Origin: Cryptomeria japonica
Lineage: Eukaryota > Streptophyta > Pinopsida > Cupressales > Cupressaceae
DNA: 64,000 bases
Direction of reading: 5' to 3'
Assembly (NCBI RefSeq): GCF_030272615.1
Contig: NC_081408.1
Span: 401,479,889-401,543,888, forward strand
In this document: positions 1 to 10,568 of the stretch, in pieces
Layout: every line of letters begins with the position of its first letter
How positions within the stretch are numbered: the stretch's first letter is position 1
Position numbers and translations under genes: made by a program
Notes under the pieces: generated by a model
What the model saw: only the letters and a program-made list of their open reading frames with translations
What the model was told of the DNA's origin: nothing
Databases searched by the model: none

Positions 1-1399
1 CTTCCCTGGTGGATATAGCCCGCAGGGTCATAGTTCTTCTGACCTGTGTGCTCATAGAGGTTGTAATCTTCTATCAACCTCTTGTCACTGATCTCATATG
101 CCTTTGTAAAGACAATTGTGAAATCACCAAAATGTAAGGTCCCTAGAAAGAAATCTTGCTCGTGAGGACCCCCAAAATGCATTACATTTGAGACACTCGT
201 CTTCCTTACAATCTCCAGGTAAGTGATTATGTCAAGTGCAGTCTTCAGAAACACATAAGGATCTCCTTCAAATCCGAAAACTCTAACATAGGTGAAGTCC
301 TGGCACATATACCAGACATCCCAATTGTGGTTTACTCTGGTATCCCCATGCTCATAGGGTGTAAGGAAACTTTTGATTTCCTCTAAAATGACCTATCAAA
401 AGACACTCCAAAAGCTCTGAATAAAGGCTGCACAAAAAACTCTTCAAACTTGATATAGTGGGATCTCATGAAACGTGAGTCCCACAATGACCACCATAAC
501 TATATAGGTTGCTCCTCTCCATCTTTACCATGAATATTTAGCTTTAACTCCTTAGGCCACATTCCCCTGAGTTGTCCATAAAACAAGACAACATGCATCA
601 ACAAAGAGTAAAACTTAAAAGATTTGTCAGGGTTATTTTGAAGGCTCAAGAAACCCTCATGTATTAATTGTCTCATCTCATGCATCTGTGTGTCAACAGC
701 AAGGACCAGAGGTCCTATCCAAGCTATATTTGTGACTTCAACTCCTCCCACTTGACCGCCTGCCATATAGGTATACTTCCTGAAGATATTGATATCAAAT
801 GGGGGCTTGTCCTCTTCTTTCAATTTTCCCTTTTTGACCTTATGAATGACCAAATTCCACCCATTATACACGGTGTCCATCTTTGTATACTCTTCCTCTA
901 GTTTCTAAAAAGACAAAGGAACGTTAGATTCAAAACCTAGACCAAAAACCTTTTGGATAGTGGCTACTGAGATATGGATGAACGCATCACCATTTGGTAA
1001 CTAAATAGATCTTTTCATAGCATTGTAAGCCCTAGCCGATGTTTTCATCAATTGGACATTCACAAAGACGTTAGGGACTACAAGCTTACCCAATCCAGTC
1101 GTCCATGGGTTTGAAATTGGGGTCGACTTATTTCTCCTTGTATAATGATACAAGAATAATTTGTGACCTCTGATCCTTGTTCAAACATCGCCAATTTCTT
1201 TGAAATCATCCTCTAACTGGTCATGGATGGGTAGGTTAACCTTTGATCTCTAGGATTTGGCTCCTGGTGAGCTCATTTGATCAATCATATCCTGGTTCAA
1301 CTTTCATTTCAGTGCACCTTCTCCCCCTTTAGACTTCTTAGAAGCAATTTTAGAGACTTTTGTGACCTTCCTCTTTCCCTTGGAACTAGAACCCTCCAT
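1..1399 (-). pseudogene. U3-encoded open reading frame of giant LTR, copy A (3' truncated)
   Basis: The ATG on the minus strand at 1399-1397 matches the starts in copies B (10569) and C (19668). The frame codes for a basic Lys-rich N-terminus (KGKRKV, KKSKG), then a globular part containing YNGWNL, GPPFDIN-like and YMAGGQVGGVEV segments, then LWDSHFMRSHYIKFEEFFV. It is broken by a few stops and frameshifts, but some positions mutated in copy B are still sense codons here: DQLEDD, where B has a stop in place of Q, and YGQLRGMWPKEL, where B has two stops. No known domain is recognised with confidence. The copy leaves the window near the segment equivalent to DYNLYEHTG. Confidence 0.6.
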
Positions 1400-1679
1400 A
1401 TTTGAATCTTTCAAGCTTTCTGCAGTTTGATTCTCTATAGTTTAATTTTGCTTCAATCTCTCTGTTAGCTTCAAACTGCTATGTAAAATCCTTGTACCGA
1501 CTCTTCATATATGGACTTGATGGATTAAAAGCATTTACTCAATTGAAATCCTGCTATGATTTGCCTCGTGCGAACACCAATCTACCCATTCTCTGCATTT
1601 AATAATGGCGGGTTGATCCGTTTGCTATCAGACTTCGCAACAGATAATTGGCATAACTTTTTCAATAATTCAACCAGTT

Positions 1680-2790
1680 GATGACACCCGTCCTTTCGAT
1701 CGGCATAAGTCTCATTGATCACTTTGCCTCCTGGCTATATTCTACTTTAACCTTTATATCACATCGGCGTATGTCATTCTGATACACCCTCCTTAGTAGT
1801 ATGTATCTCATTCATTACATCAAGTCACTTTATCGAGTATCGGGACAACTTATTTTATGTTTCCCCGATGACCCGATGAAATTTACTTCATGCTTGTGCT
1901 TCGTTTTTACTTCTTCGATCTATCGGCATATGATTTCCTGATGAAACCTCCCTCTTGGCCATTGTGTTGCAAAGCTTATCGAGTGTCGAAACAACCCTTC
2001 CTGCACTTCCCCCGATGACCCGATCACATCGGGCTCTAGCCTGTTTGTTTTTAGATCCATCGGCTTATGCTCCTCGATGAGGTCTCCTTCCCGATAACTG
2101 CTTCAGATTCCTCATTGAGTATCGGCGTAGTAGAAAATATCTTCCTTTGAAGGGTTGATGTCATCCCGATGACTTTACCTTGTCACTCTTTTAGTCACTT
2201 ACTTCAGTGTAGGCTAACCCGATGAAACCTCATTTCCATCCATCATGATATCTAACCTATTGGGTATCAAGGTAGCTTTTTCTTACGCTGTTTGATATCC
2301 CAATGATTTCAAAACATCCGCTCCACATTCTCCCTAGTCGGTGTAAGTCATACCGATAACCTCCTACTCTATGCTTGGCTTTGCCTTGTTATTAGGTATC
2401 GGTGTAACCTAAAACTCCTTTCATCGATGGTTTGAGTTATCCCGATGGCTTAGTATTCCCACCTTTTGGTATTGCCTCATCGAAATAAGTCATGTCGATG
2501 ACACCGCCTTTTCCATCTAGCCCATCGGGTATCAGGGTAGCACGAAATATCATTTTCCAAAAACCCGATAATATGTACCGTCTACTTCACATTCTCTTTC
2601 ATCGGTGTAGGTTATACCAATTACATCATTGGCTATTGGCACAACATTTTTCTCATGCCTGCGATAGTGAATGTTATGCCGATGAAAACCTTCTTCTAAA
2701 CTTCCTTTTGGTTCTCCTCTAAAGTGATCGGTCTAGGTCATGTCGATAAGTTCTCTCATTATTTATGCCAGCCAGTCTTATCAAGGTAAC
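1680..2790. repeat. Degenerate tandem modules rich in CCGAT/ATCGG, in U3 of copy A
   Basis: A marker resembling ATCGGGTATCGGGGTAAC recurs at about 1831, 1976, 2112, 2257, 2389, 2521, 2626 and 2771, that is every 105-150 bp. Between markers, further CCCGATGA and TCGGTGTAGG motifs recur. The CpG-containing core CCGAT or ATCGG appears dozens of times in otherwise AT-rich DNA. The same array lies in copy B (about 9120-10270, reverse complement) and copy C (about 19920-20256 plus 23100-23890, split by the copia insertion). The function is unknown; enhancer or protein-binding arrays are possible. Confidence 0.7.
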
Positions 2791-3168
2791 TTACACAAAT
2801 ATTTCAAACTTGATAATTATGCAAATTAAGCTCCTCTTCATATATCACTTGCACTTGTAACCTTTTATGGAAACTCTGCATGTGCTAATAGATGACAAAG
2901 AGTATCACATAGGCCCAAATAATGCCTTATAAGGATCCCAATGCTGTCATGCTGAAATTTCCTCATGTAGTTCCTACCCAGTGCAAACCCTTAGCATGCC
3001 TTAGCAGTGCTTGTCCAATTCTGAAAAATAGGTCATAGTAGGGCTTTCCTAGTACTACAGCATACTTCCTGCACATAAAAACCAGCAATAAATTCTCTTA
3101 TGTTTTAAATGTACATATAAAACATGAAAGAAATAGCACAGAATATTTTATAAAAATGTATGCTAATA

Positions 3169-3184
3169 GTGGCTCTTTCTGGGG
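3169..3184 (-). other. Polypurine tract candidate of element G
   Basis: On the minus strand the 16 bases before the 3' LTR read CCCCAGAAAGAGCCAC, containing a purine run AGAAAGAG four bases before the LTR start. A PPT is expected here to prime plus-strand DNA synthesis. It is weaker than typical plant gypsy PPTs, so the exact boundary is uncertain. Confidence 0.45.
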
Positions 3185-3366
3185 ATGTATGTTCTTTTCA
3201 AGGACATAGAAAGCTCTCAACTATCTCTAGAAAGCAGACCCAAAATAAAATAGAAACAAACAACAAAGGAGACTATACTACTATAGTACAAGAAATACTC
3301 CCTGCTCCTTATGAGAAAAAATTATTGAGGTACTGAGCATCTACTGTAAATTCCTGAATTTCACCA

Positions 3367-4670
3367 TCAACATTCTGCAAGAAGTATGAAATTTCCCCTT
3401 TTTTCCAAGATAACATACGGTCCTAACCAAAGTGCTTCAAATTTTCCATGCTTGCCCTTATCATAATCTTTTGTGTTCCACTTGAGCACCCACTCTCCTT
3501 CCTCAAAGGTCCTAATAGAAGCTTTCTTATCATGTAATGCTTTTACCATCTTTTGCTTTTGTATATTTTGTTCCTGAGCCTCTCTCCTATACTCATCCAA
3601 TTCAACCAACTGGACCAACCTGTCTTCCATGAAATCAACATCTTCTAATATTCTTCTGAGACAAATTTATATACTGGGAGCAATTTGTTCAAAGGCAACT
3701 TCGCTTCTTTACCATAAACAAGCTGATAAGGAGCAAACCCTATGGATTTCTTGATTGTTACTCTATTTGCCCACACTACCAAATTCAGCTTTCAATCCCA
3801 TGCCTTCTTGTTGTCACCTAACATCCTTTTAATGATTTTTAATAGGTTTTTATTACTAGATTCTGCTTATCCATTTCCCTGGGGATGATAAGGTGATGAA
3901 TATGACAAAGTGATTCCATAACTTTCATAGAACTCAGCAAATTCTTTGGATCTAATACACATCCCATTATCTACAACAATCTTGTGGGGAACCCCAAATC
4001 TTGTCAATATATATTCCAAAAGAAACTTTGTCAGCACCTTACTTGTAGCCTGCCTGGTAGGAATTGCCTCTACCCATTTGGTAAAGTAGTCGGTGGCTAC
4101 CAAAATCCATTTGTGTCCTCCACTGGATTTGTTTGCAATTTCTCCTATGAAATCAACACCCCACATCTAAAAAGGTTCTTCAGTTTCCATGGGTCTAAGT
4201 GGAAGAGCTCAATCATATTTTTTTCCTAAAAATTTTTGGCAAGCCTCACATCTTCTAATATAATAATGACAGTATTTAAAAACTTGTGGCCAATAATAAC
4301 CGACATTGAGTATTTTATGGGTAGTAGTTTTTGCTGAAAAATGCCCCCCACATACACCTTCATGCAAATCTTTTAAAAAAGATTGAGCTTGATAAACATC
4401 CAAACAAAATAAGAGGATACCATCCCTGTTTTTCCAATACAAATCACCTTTAAGAAATACATACCTAGATTCCTGAAGCTTAAGTGTTCTTTTCTGACTG
4501 TCATTCAATTCCTCTGTACATTTCATGTGTTTTAAATAATAGACAATATTCTTATACCAAGGACACATCTTTATGCTTATTTGAGCCTCCTCTAAATCTA
4601 TCTGATTTATCTGTGTTGTTTCCAAATTTGATTCTATCATTAGTTTATCCAATCCTTCACCTCTTACCAA
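3367..4670 (-). pseudogene. Element G integrase region
   Basis: The segment 4670-4209 holds the N-terminal zinc-binding part, with H..H then C..C seen as HEGVCGGHFSAKTT and RRCEACQKF (HHCC integrase zinc finger). The segment 4166-3867 is the catalytic core: WGVDFIGEI, VATDYFTKWVEAIPT, VVDNGMCI and SSPYHPQGNG carry the first Asp and the second Asp of the D,D,E triad. The segment 3630-3367 is the C-terminal region, with FEEGEWVLKW and LGPYVI resembling the usual VLRK..GPF..WEGPY motif. A stop follows the core and the C-terminal piece is in another frame, so the product is broken. Integrase would insert the cDNA into the genome. It lies last in pol, just before the 3' LTR. Confidence 0.85.
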
Positions 4671-4745
4671 TTTAGTAATTCGGCTATCAATGCTAAACTC
4701 TTGAATTTGATTGATCCATCTGCATCTTCTCCCAAAGGTTTTAGT

Positions 4746-6047
4746 CTACCTGAAAATATCTTTGACTGTTGCATTAGGAACATACGCAATGACATTAGCT
4801 CCTACTAAATATGGGCTAAAATATTTCACAGCTTTCACTAGGGCATATGCTTGTTTCTCATTTATATCATAATTTAACTCAGAAGCCTGTAGTGTCTTGC
4901 TAAAAAATGTCACTGGTTGTTCATGACCTTCATCATTCTTTTGTAACATGACTGCATCAATAGTATGAAATGAAGCGACAGAAAATACTTCAAAAGGTCT
5001 AGAGAAATCAGGAGACTTAAGTACAGGTGCTTCCTTGATGGCCCTTTTAATGTTCACAAAAGACTCAATTGCTTCATTAGTACATTTTATCTCTGCACCC
5101 TTTTTTAACATATTTGCAATAGATTTGACAATTTCAGAAAACTTTGATACAAATCTTCTAACAAAATTAATTTGTCCAAAAAATGCTTGAATAACTTTTA
5201 CTGTTTTAGGGATCTAAATTTTGTCAAGAGCTGCAATTCTCTCAGGGTCAATCCTTACTTCGTCTTTAGATACAATATGACCTAGCCATTTACCTTCCAT
5301 AACTCCAAAGTGACACTTTTGGGGGTTTAGAGAAATATCATATTCTAGTGCTTTGATGAAAATTTTCTCTAAGTCATTACAATGGTTTTCCACTTTCTTG
5401 GAGTATGTAGTCAAATCATCCTGGTATACAACCAAAATGTAATCAATGAGGCCTTCAAAAGCTACATCCATGGCCCTTTGAAAAGTAGCTCCAGCATTGG
5501 TAAGTCCAAATGGAATCTTGGCGTACACATATGTGCCCCATGGTGTAGTGAAAGTTGTTTTGTATTTTTTTTATTCCTTAACCTTCACCTGGTTGTAACC
5601 AGAAAACCCATCCATCATAGAAAGTAATTCATTCACTCTTACTTTCTGCAGCAAAGCTTCCATATTTGGTAGGGCATAATTATCTTTCAAGGATGATATA
5701 TTTAAATTTATAAAATCTACACATAGTCTGATATCACCGTTTTTCCTTCTAACAGGCACCAAGTTTGACACCCATGTGGAATGCCTTATAGGCTCTATAA
5801 TCCCTGTATTCCTCATCTTCATCAATTCTTCCTTCATTTTGGGAGCCAATGTGGGATTTATAGGCCTTTGTTTTTTTCTAAATGGTTTTTCATCTGGTTT
5901 CAGTGGTATTTCATGCTGGAACAAATCCTCTTTGTATGCCTTGAGATCATCATATGACCAATCAAAAACATGTCTATATTTTCTTAATAGATTTACCAAT
6001 GCAGTCCTAGTTTTTGGTGTAAGCTTCTTCCCTAGGATTGTTTTCAC
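4746..6047 (-). pseudogene. Element G reverse transcriptase and gypsy-type RNase H
   Basis: The N-terminal half (6047-5571) has the linker KPDEKPFRKKQRPINP and the RT blocks VPVRRKNGDIRLCVDF and LLSMMDGFSGYNQV. The next piece (5528-5214) has PFGLTNAGATFQRAM and the catalytic box YQDDL (YVDDI or YMDDL in relatives), then NPQKCHFGV and LGHIVS. The piece 5111-4746 is the connection and RNase H: FEVFSVAS in place of the usual DAS start, QPVTFFSKTL and NYDINEKQAYALV. All pieces share one minus-strand frame separated by stop codons, so decay is mostly by point mutation here. The RNase H lacks the usual first Asp, as seen in other plant gypsy tether-type RNase H domains. Confidence 0.88.
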
Positions 6048-6234
6048 TTCCCAAGTTTATTTTTTCATAACTTCCAGTGTTGGGTTTGAAATTTGTCATA
6101 TCCTTATTGTCAAACATCCTCTCCAGTTCCATCAACCCTTTTGGAATCTTGTTTGTTTTAAGCTGTAGGATATTTTTTCCAAGTAGAGATTCCTTACCAC
6201 TCTCCTCTTCCACATATGCATTCCAATCCATATA

Positions 6235-6747
6235 TTAGCCTTCATATTGATCTTCACAAAATAAAAACTTCAGAAGATCCCTGTCATCATCAAATATCTG
6301 CCAATTTTTTACGTTATCTAGTATTGCAGGTCTAGTTTTTATTTCAACTTGGGTGATGTCATCAAAAGTAATATCATTATGTTTAATTTCTAAGTTAGCC
6401 ATAAAATCATCCAAAATATTGTTAGACCTTTCAATCCATGTTATAGAAAATGCATCAAAAAATTCAATTGAATCCCACACCTCATTTCTATAATTTTGAA
6501 GCCTTACATTTTTAGTGGAAAATCTTTCCCTCTCTTGAGATACGACTAACTCTGAATCACCATAAATTGTTAGTAATTTAATGCCATATTTACTTGCCAT
6601 TCTAAGACCTAACAAGAGGGCTTCATATTCAGCAGCATTGTTTGTACATTCAAAGGCTAACAAAAAAGAATATTTGAATGATTTTCCATTAGGAAATATA
6701 AAAACCACACCAGCTTCATTTCCTTCCTTACTACAAGCACCATCAAA
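6235..6747 (-). pseudogene. Additional (archaeal-type-like) RNase H located upstream of RT in element G
   Basis: The frame begins FDGACSKEGNEAGVVFIFPN immediately after a TAA stop at 6750-6748, and continues ECTNNAAEYEALLLGL, then YGDSELVV and WIERSNNILDDFMANL. These give the acidic residues of an RNase H catalytic site (D in FDG, E in AEYEA, D in GDSE and a late D). This form resembles the aRNH found in Tat/Ogre gypsy elements and in plant L1 elements, not the gypsy RNase H at 5111-4746. The position, between protease (7530-7183) and RT (6047-5214), is notable because many Tat-type elements carry it after RT-RNase H. A linker of about 75 codons (6231-6007) joins it to RT. One stop lies just upstream. 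Confidence 0.82.
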
Positions 6748-7530
6748 TTACATTTTCCAAATCTCATCCTCATGTAATTCAATAGTATTTTCAAACCTGT
6801 CAGTTTTGTATTGGATGGGTTTAGAAATACTTACCTGAAAGTTATCTATATCTATTTGGAGAAAACATGTTGTCTCATTTGGATCAACCTCCTCTATCAG
6901 GTAGAATGATCTTGGTTCTCTATCAATCCCTACATTGGCCCCTTTTACTGGGATGGTTTCATATGAAAGATCTAGCTGGACATGTCCACCCACCAAATTT
7001 AACCATTGCCTATAACATCCCATAATTTGGTGGAACTTGCACAACAGTGATGTCTATTTTATATGACGTACAGGACATGCTAGAAATCAAAACTCCACAT
7101 CCTTCATAATTCCAACAACTGGGACTGATCTGTTATCCATAGCATAGAATTTCCCATAGGGAGTGTCCACATGCATCCCAAGTTATTTCATGACATCTTC
7201 TGGCATTATGCTCACGGTTGCACCTGAATCTATCATACAATTCTTAACCATTTTATTGTTAATCATCAAAGTCAGATAAAAAGGATCAACTTGGGTAAGA
7301 TTCTTAGTGATAGAAGTTCCCAAATAGACAACAGGTGGATCTTCGGCTTTTGGCTTATGATCCTCTTTATTTACTTCACCAATGTTATACAAAATCTTGA
7401 TTGTTTCATGTTTGTAATCAGGAAATTTCATTACCTCAAGCAAGGGCACAGATATTTTCACCCTGTGATAAAGCCTAAGACATAAATGATCCATAATTTG
7501 AGAGTGTCTTACTAATCTGTTTCTTTTCAA
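6748..7530 (-). pseudogene. Element G protease (retropepsin) and linker
   Basis: The piece 7530-7183 contains YLTLMINNKMVKNCMIDSGA followed by TVSIMPEDVM. The DSGA box with a following hydrophobic stretch is the active site of retropepsin-type aspartic proteases, which cut the Gag-Pol polyprotein. The piece 7044-6748 continues the same frame with SISKPIQYKTDRF and leads directly into the extra RNase H. A stop region at about 7182-7045 interrupts the frame. All of this shares a reading frame with the RNase H at 6747-6235, while RT is in another frame, with the change at 6050-6007. Confidence 0.8.
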
Positions 7531-7660
7531 TTGGCTTTGTTAATTTAAGAGGTTCTATTTGTTTGTCCTTTTCTACTGCAACTTCCTTTTCCTTATTAGA
7601 GATGGTGTCTTTGTTTCCACTAGCTTTAGGAACCTTTGCAAATATCTCAGATGGCTTACC

Positions 7661-8703
7661 TTATTCTAGGTTCACTATTATGTTTCTTAACTGATAATTT
7701 TTTTTCGCCTGAGCTACTACTGCCACAGTATAGGCTTTCTTTTCTTCATCTGTTAAGTTCCTGAAGGAATGCACTGGCTCTTCATTATGGAACAATCTCC
7801 TCAAGGATGGGATGTTCACTTCATCATTAGTAAAAACTTGTTGTACACTATGTTGTTGGTTCTCTCTTCTCCATTGTACATCTGATGATTGCTCACCCTC
7901 AAATGAATCCTCATCCCTACCCCAAAATGAATCTGATGAAAGTACATTTACTATGGGCTTATATTCATTCTCATGGTCCTTCTCTTCTACAAAACCTTGA
8001 GCAACCATACATTGTTCTGCAGCATGGAGTAAATTGCAAACTTCACACCATGGATATTCTTCAACAAAAAATTTTACCTTCTTCAATGGATCAGGAGTTT
8101 CTTTTCTTAGATTTGCATTCTCCAGTTTACCATCTTTCCAGTTTGTATTATATGGCATGTCATGCAATCTTGGTCTATTGTAACTTATAGGCTTGTTACT
8201 TCTATATGGGGGCGGTTTCTCATTGTGATTTTGTTTACCCTTCATGTCCTTTAGCATGTCCATGATTTGACCAAACTCATGCTTTTTTGTTGTTCTAGGA
8301 TTATATAATTTTGGATCATCTCTCTTGCAAATTCTCCTAGGAACCTTTCTGTTATTTTCAATGGTATTAGTTGTTTTAAAAGCTTGCTGCAAAGTAGTAG
8401 GTTTATGAGATAAGATCTCATAATGAGTCTTTCTATCAAAAGCACTTAAATAAAAATCAATCAAAAATGAATCAACGGGTCTAATATCTCTTGGTATCAT
8501 GTTAAGTACTTTATTAAACCTCTTATTAAATTCATAGACTGATTTATTCTGATTTTTCTTTATGCTAGTCAACTCATGAGATGCAAATGAAGTGTCATTA
8601 TGTTCTCTAAATTCCTCCAAGAATATTGTCACTCCTGCCAACTACCAATGCATCTGTCAGGAATATTTCTATACCATTCTCCTGCATCCTCTGTTAGACA
8701 TTG
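7661..8703 (-). pseudogene. Element G gag, 3' part (downstream of solo LTR insertion)
   Basis: The first residues after the insertion read LTEDAGEWYRNIPD, a classic retrotransposon gag block; after a stop and frame change it continues FLEEFREHNDTSFA, NQNKSVYEFNKRFNKVLNMI and LIDFYLSAF. Near the C-terminus (about 8050-8000) the sequence CEVCNLLHAAEQC matches a CX2CX3HX4C zinc knuckle, which in gag binds RNA. The upstream half of gag is at 15509-14492, on the other side of the inserted LTR. The join lies within the conserved gag core, which shows that the LTR at 8704-14491 is a later insertion. Confidence 0.82.
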
Positions 8704-10568
8704 TGTTAGCACATATTTTTGCAAAATATTTTGTGCTATTTCTTTAATATTTTATGTATACATTTTCATCATAAGAGCATTTATTGTTGGATTGTATGTG
8801 CAGGATATGTGCTACAGTATCAGAAAAAATCCCTTTGTGACCTCATTTTTCAGAATTGGACAAGCATTGCTAGGGCATGCTAAGGGTTGGCACTGAGTAG
8901 GAACTACAATAGGAAATTTCAGCATGAAAGCATTGGGATCCTTATAAGGCATTTTCTGGGCCTATGTGATAGTCTTTGTCATCTATTAGCACATGCAGAG
9001 TTTCCATAAAAGGTTACAAGTGCAAGTAATATATGAAATGGAGCTTAATTTGCATAATTATCAAGTTTGAACTATCAGTGTAAGTTACCCCAATAAGACC
9101 AACTGGCATAAATAATGAGAGAACTTATTGGAATGACCTAGACTGATCACTCTGAAGGAGAACTGAAAGGAAGTTTAGAAGAAGGTTTTCATCGGCATAA
9201 CATTCACTATCGGAGGTATGAGAAAAATGTTGTGTCGATAGCTGATGAGGTGATCGGTATAACCTACACCGATGAAAGTGAATGTGAAGTAGATAGTAAA
9301 TATCATCGAGTTGTCAAAAAATGATATTTTGTGCTACCCCAATACCCAATGGGTTAGATGGCAAAGGCAGTGCAATCGGCATGACTTTATCCAATGAAGC
9401 AATACCAAAAGGTGGGAATACTAAGCCATCGGGATAACTCAAACCATCGGTGAAAGGAGTTTTGGGTTATGTCGATACCCGATAAGAAAGACATAGCCAA
9501 GCACAGAGGGAGGAGGTTATTGGTATGACTTAAACCGACTAAGGAGAATGCGGAGCAGATGTTTTAAAATCATCGAGATATCGAACAGCGTAAGGAAAAG
9601 CTACCCCGATACTCGATAGGGTATATATCATGATGGATGGAAATGAGGTTTTATTAGGATAGCCTACACCGAAGTAAGTGACTAAAAGAGCGATAAGATA
9701 AAGTCATCGGGATGACATCGGCCCTTTGGTGGAAGACATTTTCCGCTACGCCGATACCCGATGAGGAATCTGAAGCGGTTATCGGGAAGGAGACCTCATC
9801 GAGGGAGCATAAGCCGATGGATCTGTAAACAAACAGGCTAGAGCCTAATGTCATTAGGCTATCAAAGAAACACAGGAAGGGTTTCCCTGAAACCTGATAA
9901 GCTTTGCAACATGATGACCAAGAGGGAGGTTTCATCAGGAAATCATATGTCGATAGACCAGAGAAGTGAAAGGGAAGCACAAGCATGAAGTAAATGTCAT
10001 CGAGTCATCGAGGAATTATAAAATAAGTTGTCCCAATACCTGATAAGGTGACCTGATGTAATGAATGAGATACGAACTACCAAAGGGGATTCATCGGAAT
10101 AACTTTTCACTGTCGGAGGAACATATCTGGAGTTATGTTGAAACCTGATGGGCAAAATTTAATGGAAGAATAAAAGGATGGTGTATCAGAATGACATACG
10201 CCAACGTGATATAAAGGTGAAAGAAGAATATAGCCAGGACGCGAAATGATCGGTGAGACTTATGTCAACCGAAAGGATGGGTGGCGCCAATTGGTTCAAT
10301 TATCAGAAAAGATATGTTGATTATCCATTACAGAATCTGATTACAAATGGATCAACCCACCATTATTAAATGCAGAGAATGGGTAGATTGGTGTTCGCAT
10401 GAGGCAAATCATAGTAGGATTTAAGTTGAGTAAATGCTTTTAATCCATCAAATCCATATATGAAGAGTCGATACAAGAATTTTGCATAACTATTTGAAGC
10501 TTATAGAGAGATTGAAGAAAAATTAAACTATAGAGAATCAAACTATAGAAAGCTTGAAAGATTCAAAT

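Larger units (their letters stand above)
1..3168 (-). repeat. 3' LTR of element G (copy A, truncated by window start)
   Basis: The LTR starts on the minus strand at TATTAGCATA (TGTTAGCACA in the other copies) right after a purine-rich tract. The first 350 bp of the LTR match 23915-24275 and the reverse complement of 8704-9070 with only scattered differences. It contains the module array (about 1680-2790) and the first part of the U3 reading frame (1399 downward). The remaining roughly 2.6 kb, with the TATA box and R-U5, lie beyond the window. Confidence 0.85.

Noticed and set aside
1680-2790. CRISPR-like array
   Set aside because: Units are degenerate and 105-150 bp long, with no uniform repeats or unique spacers, in plant retroelement DNA.
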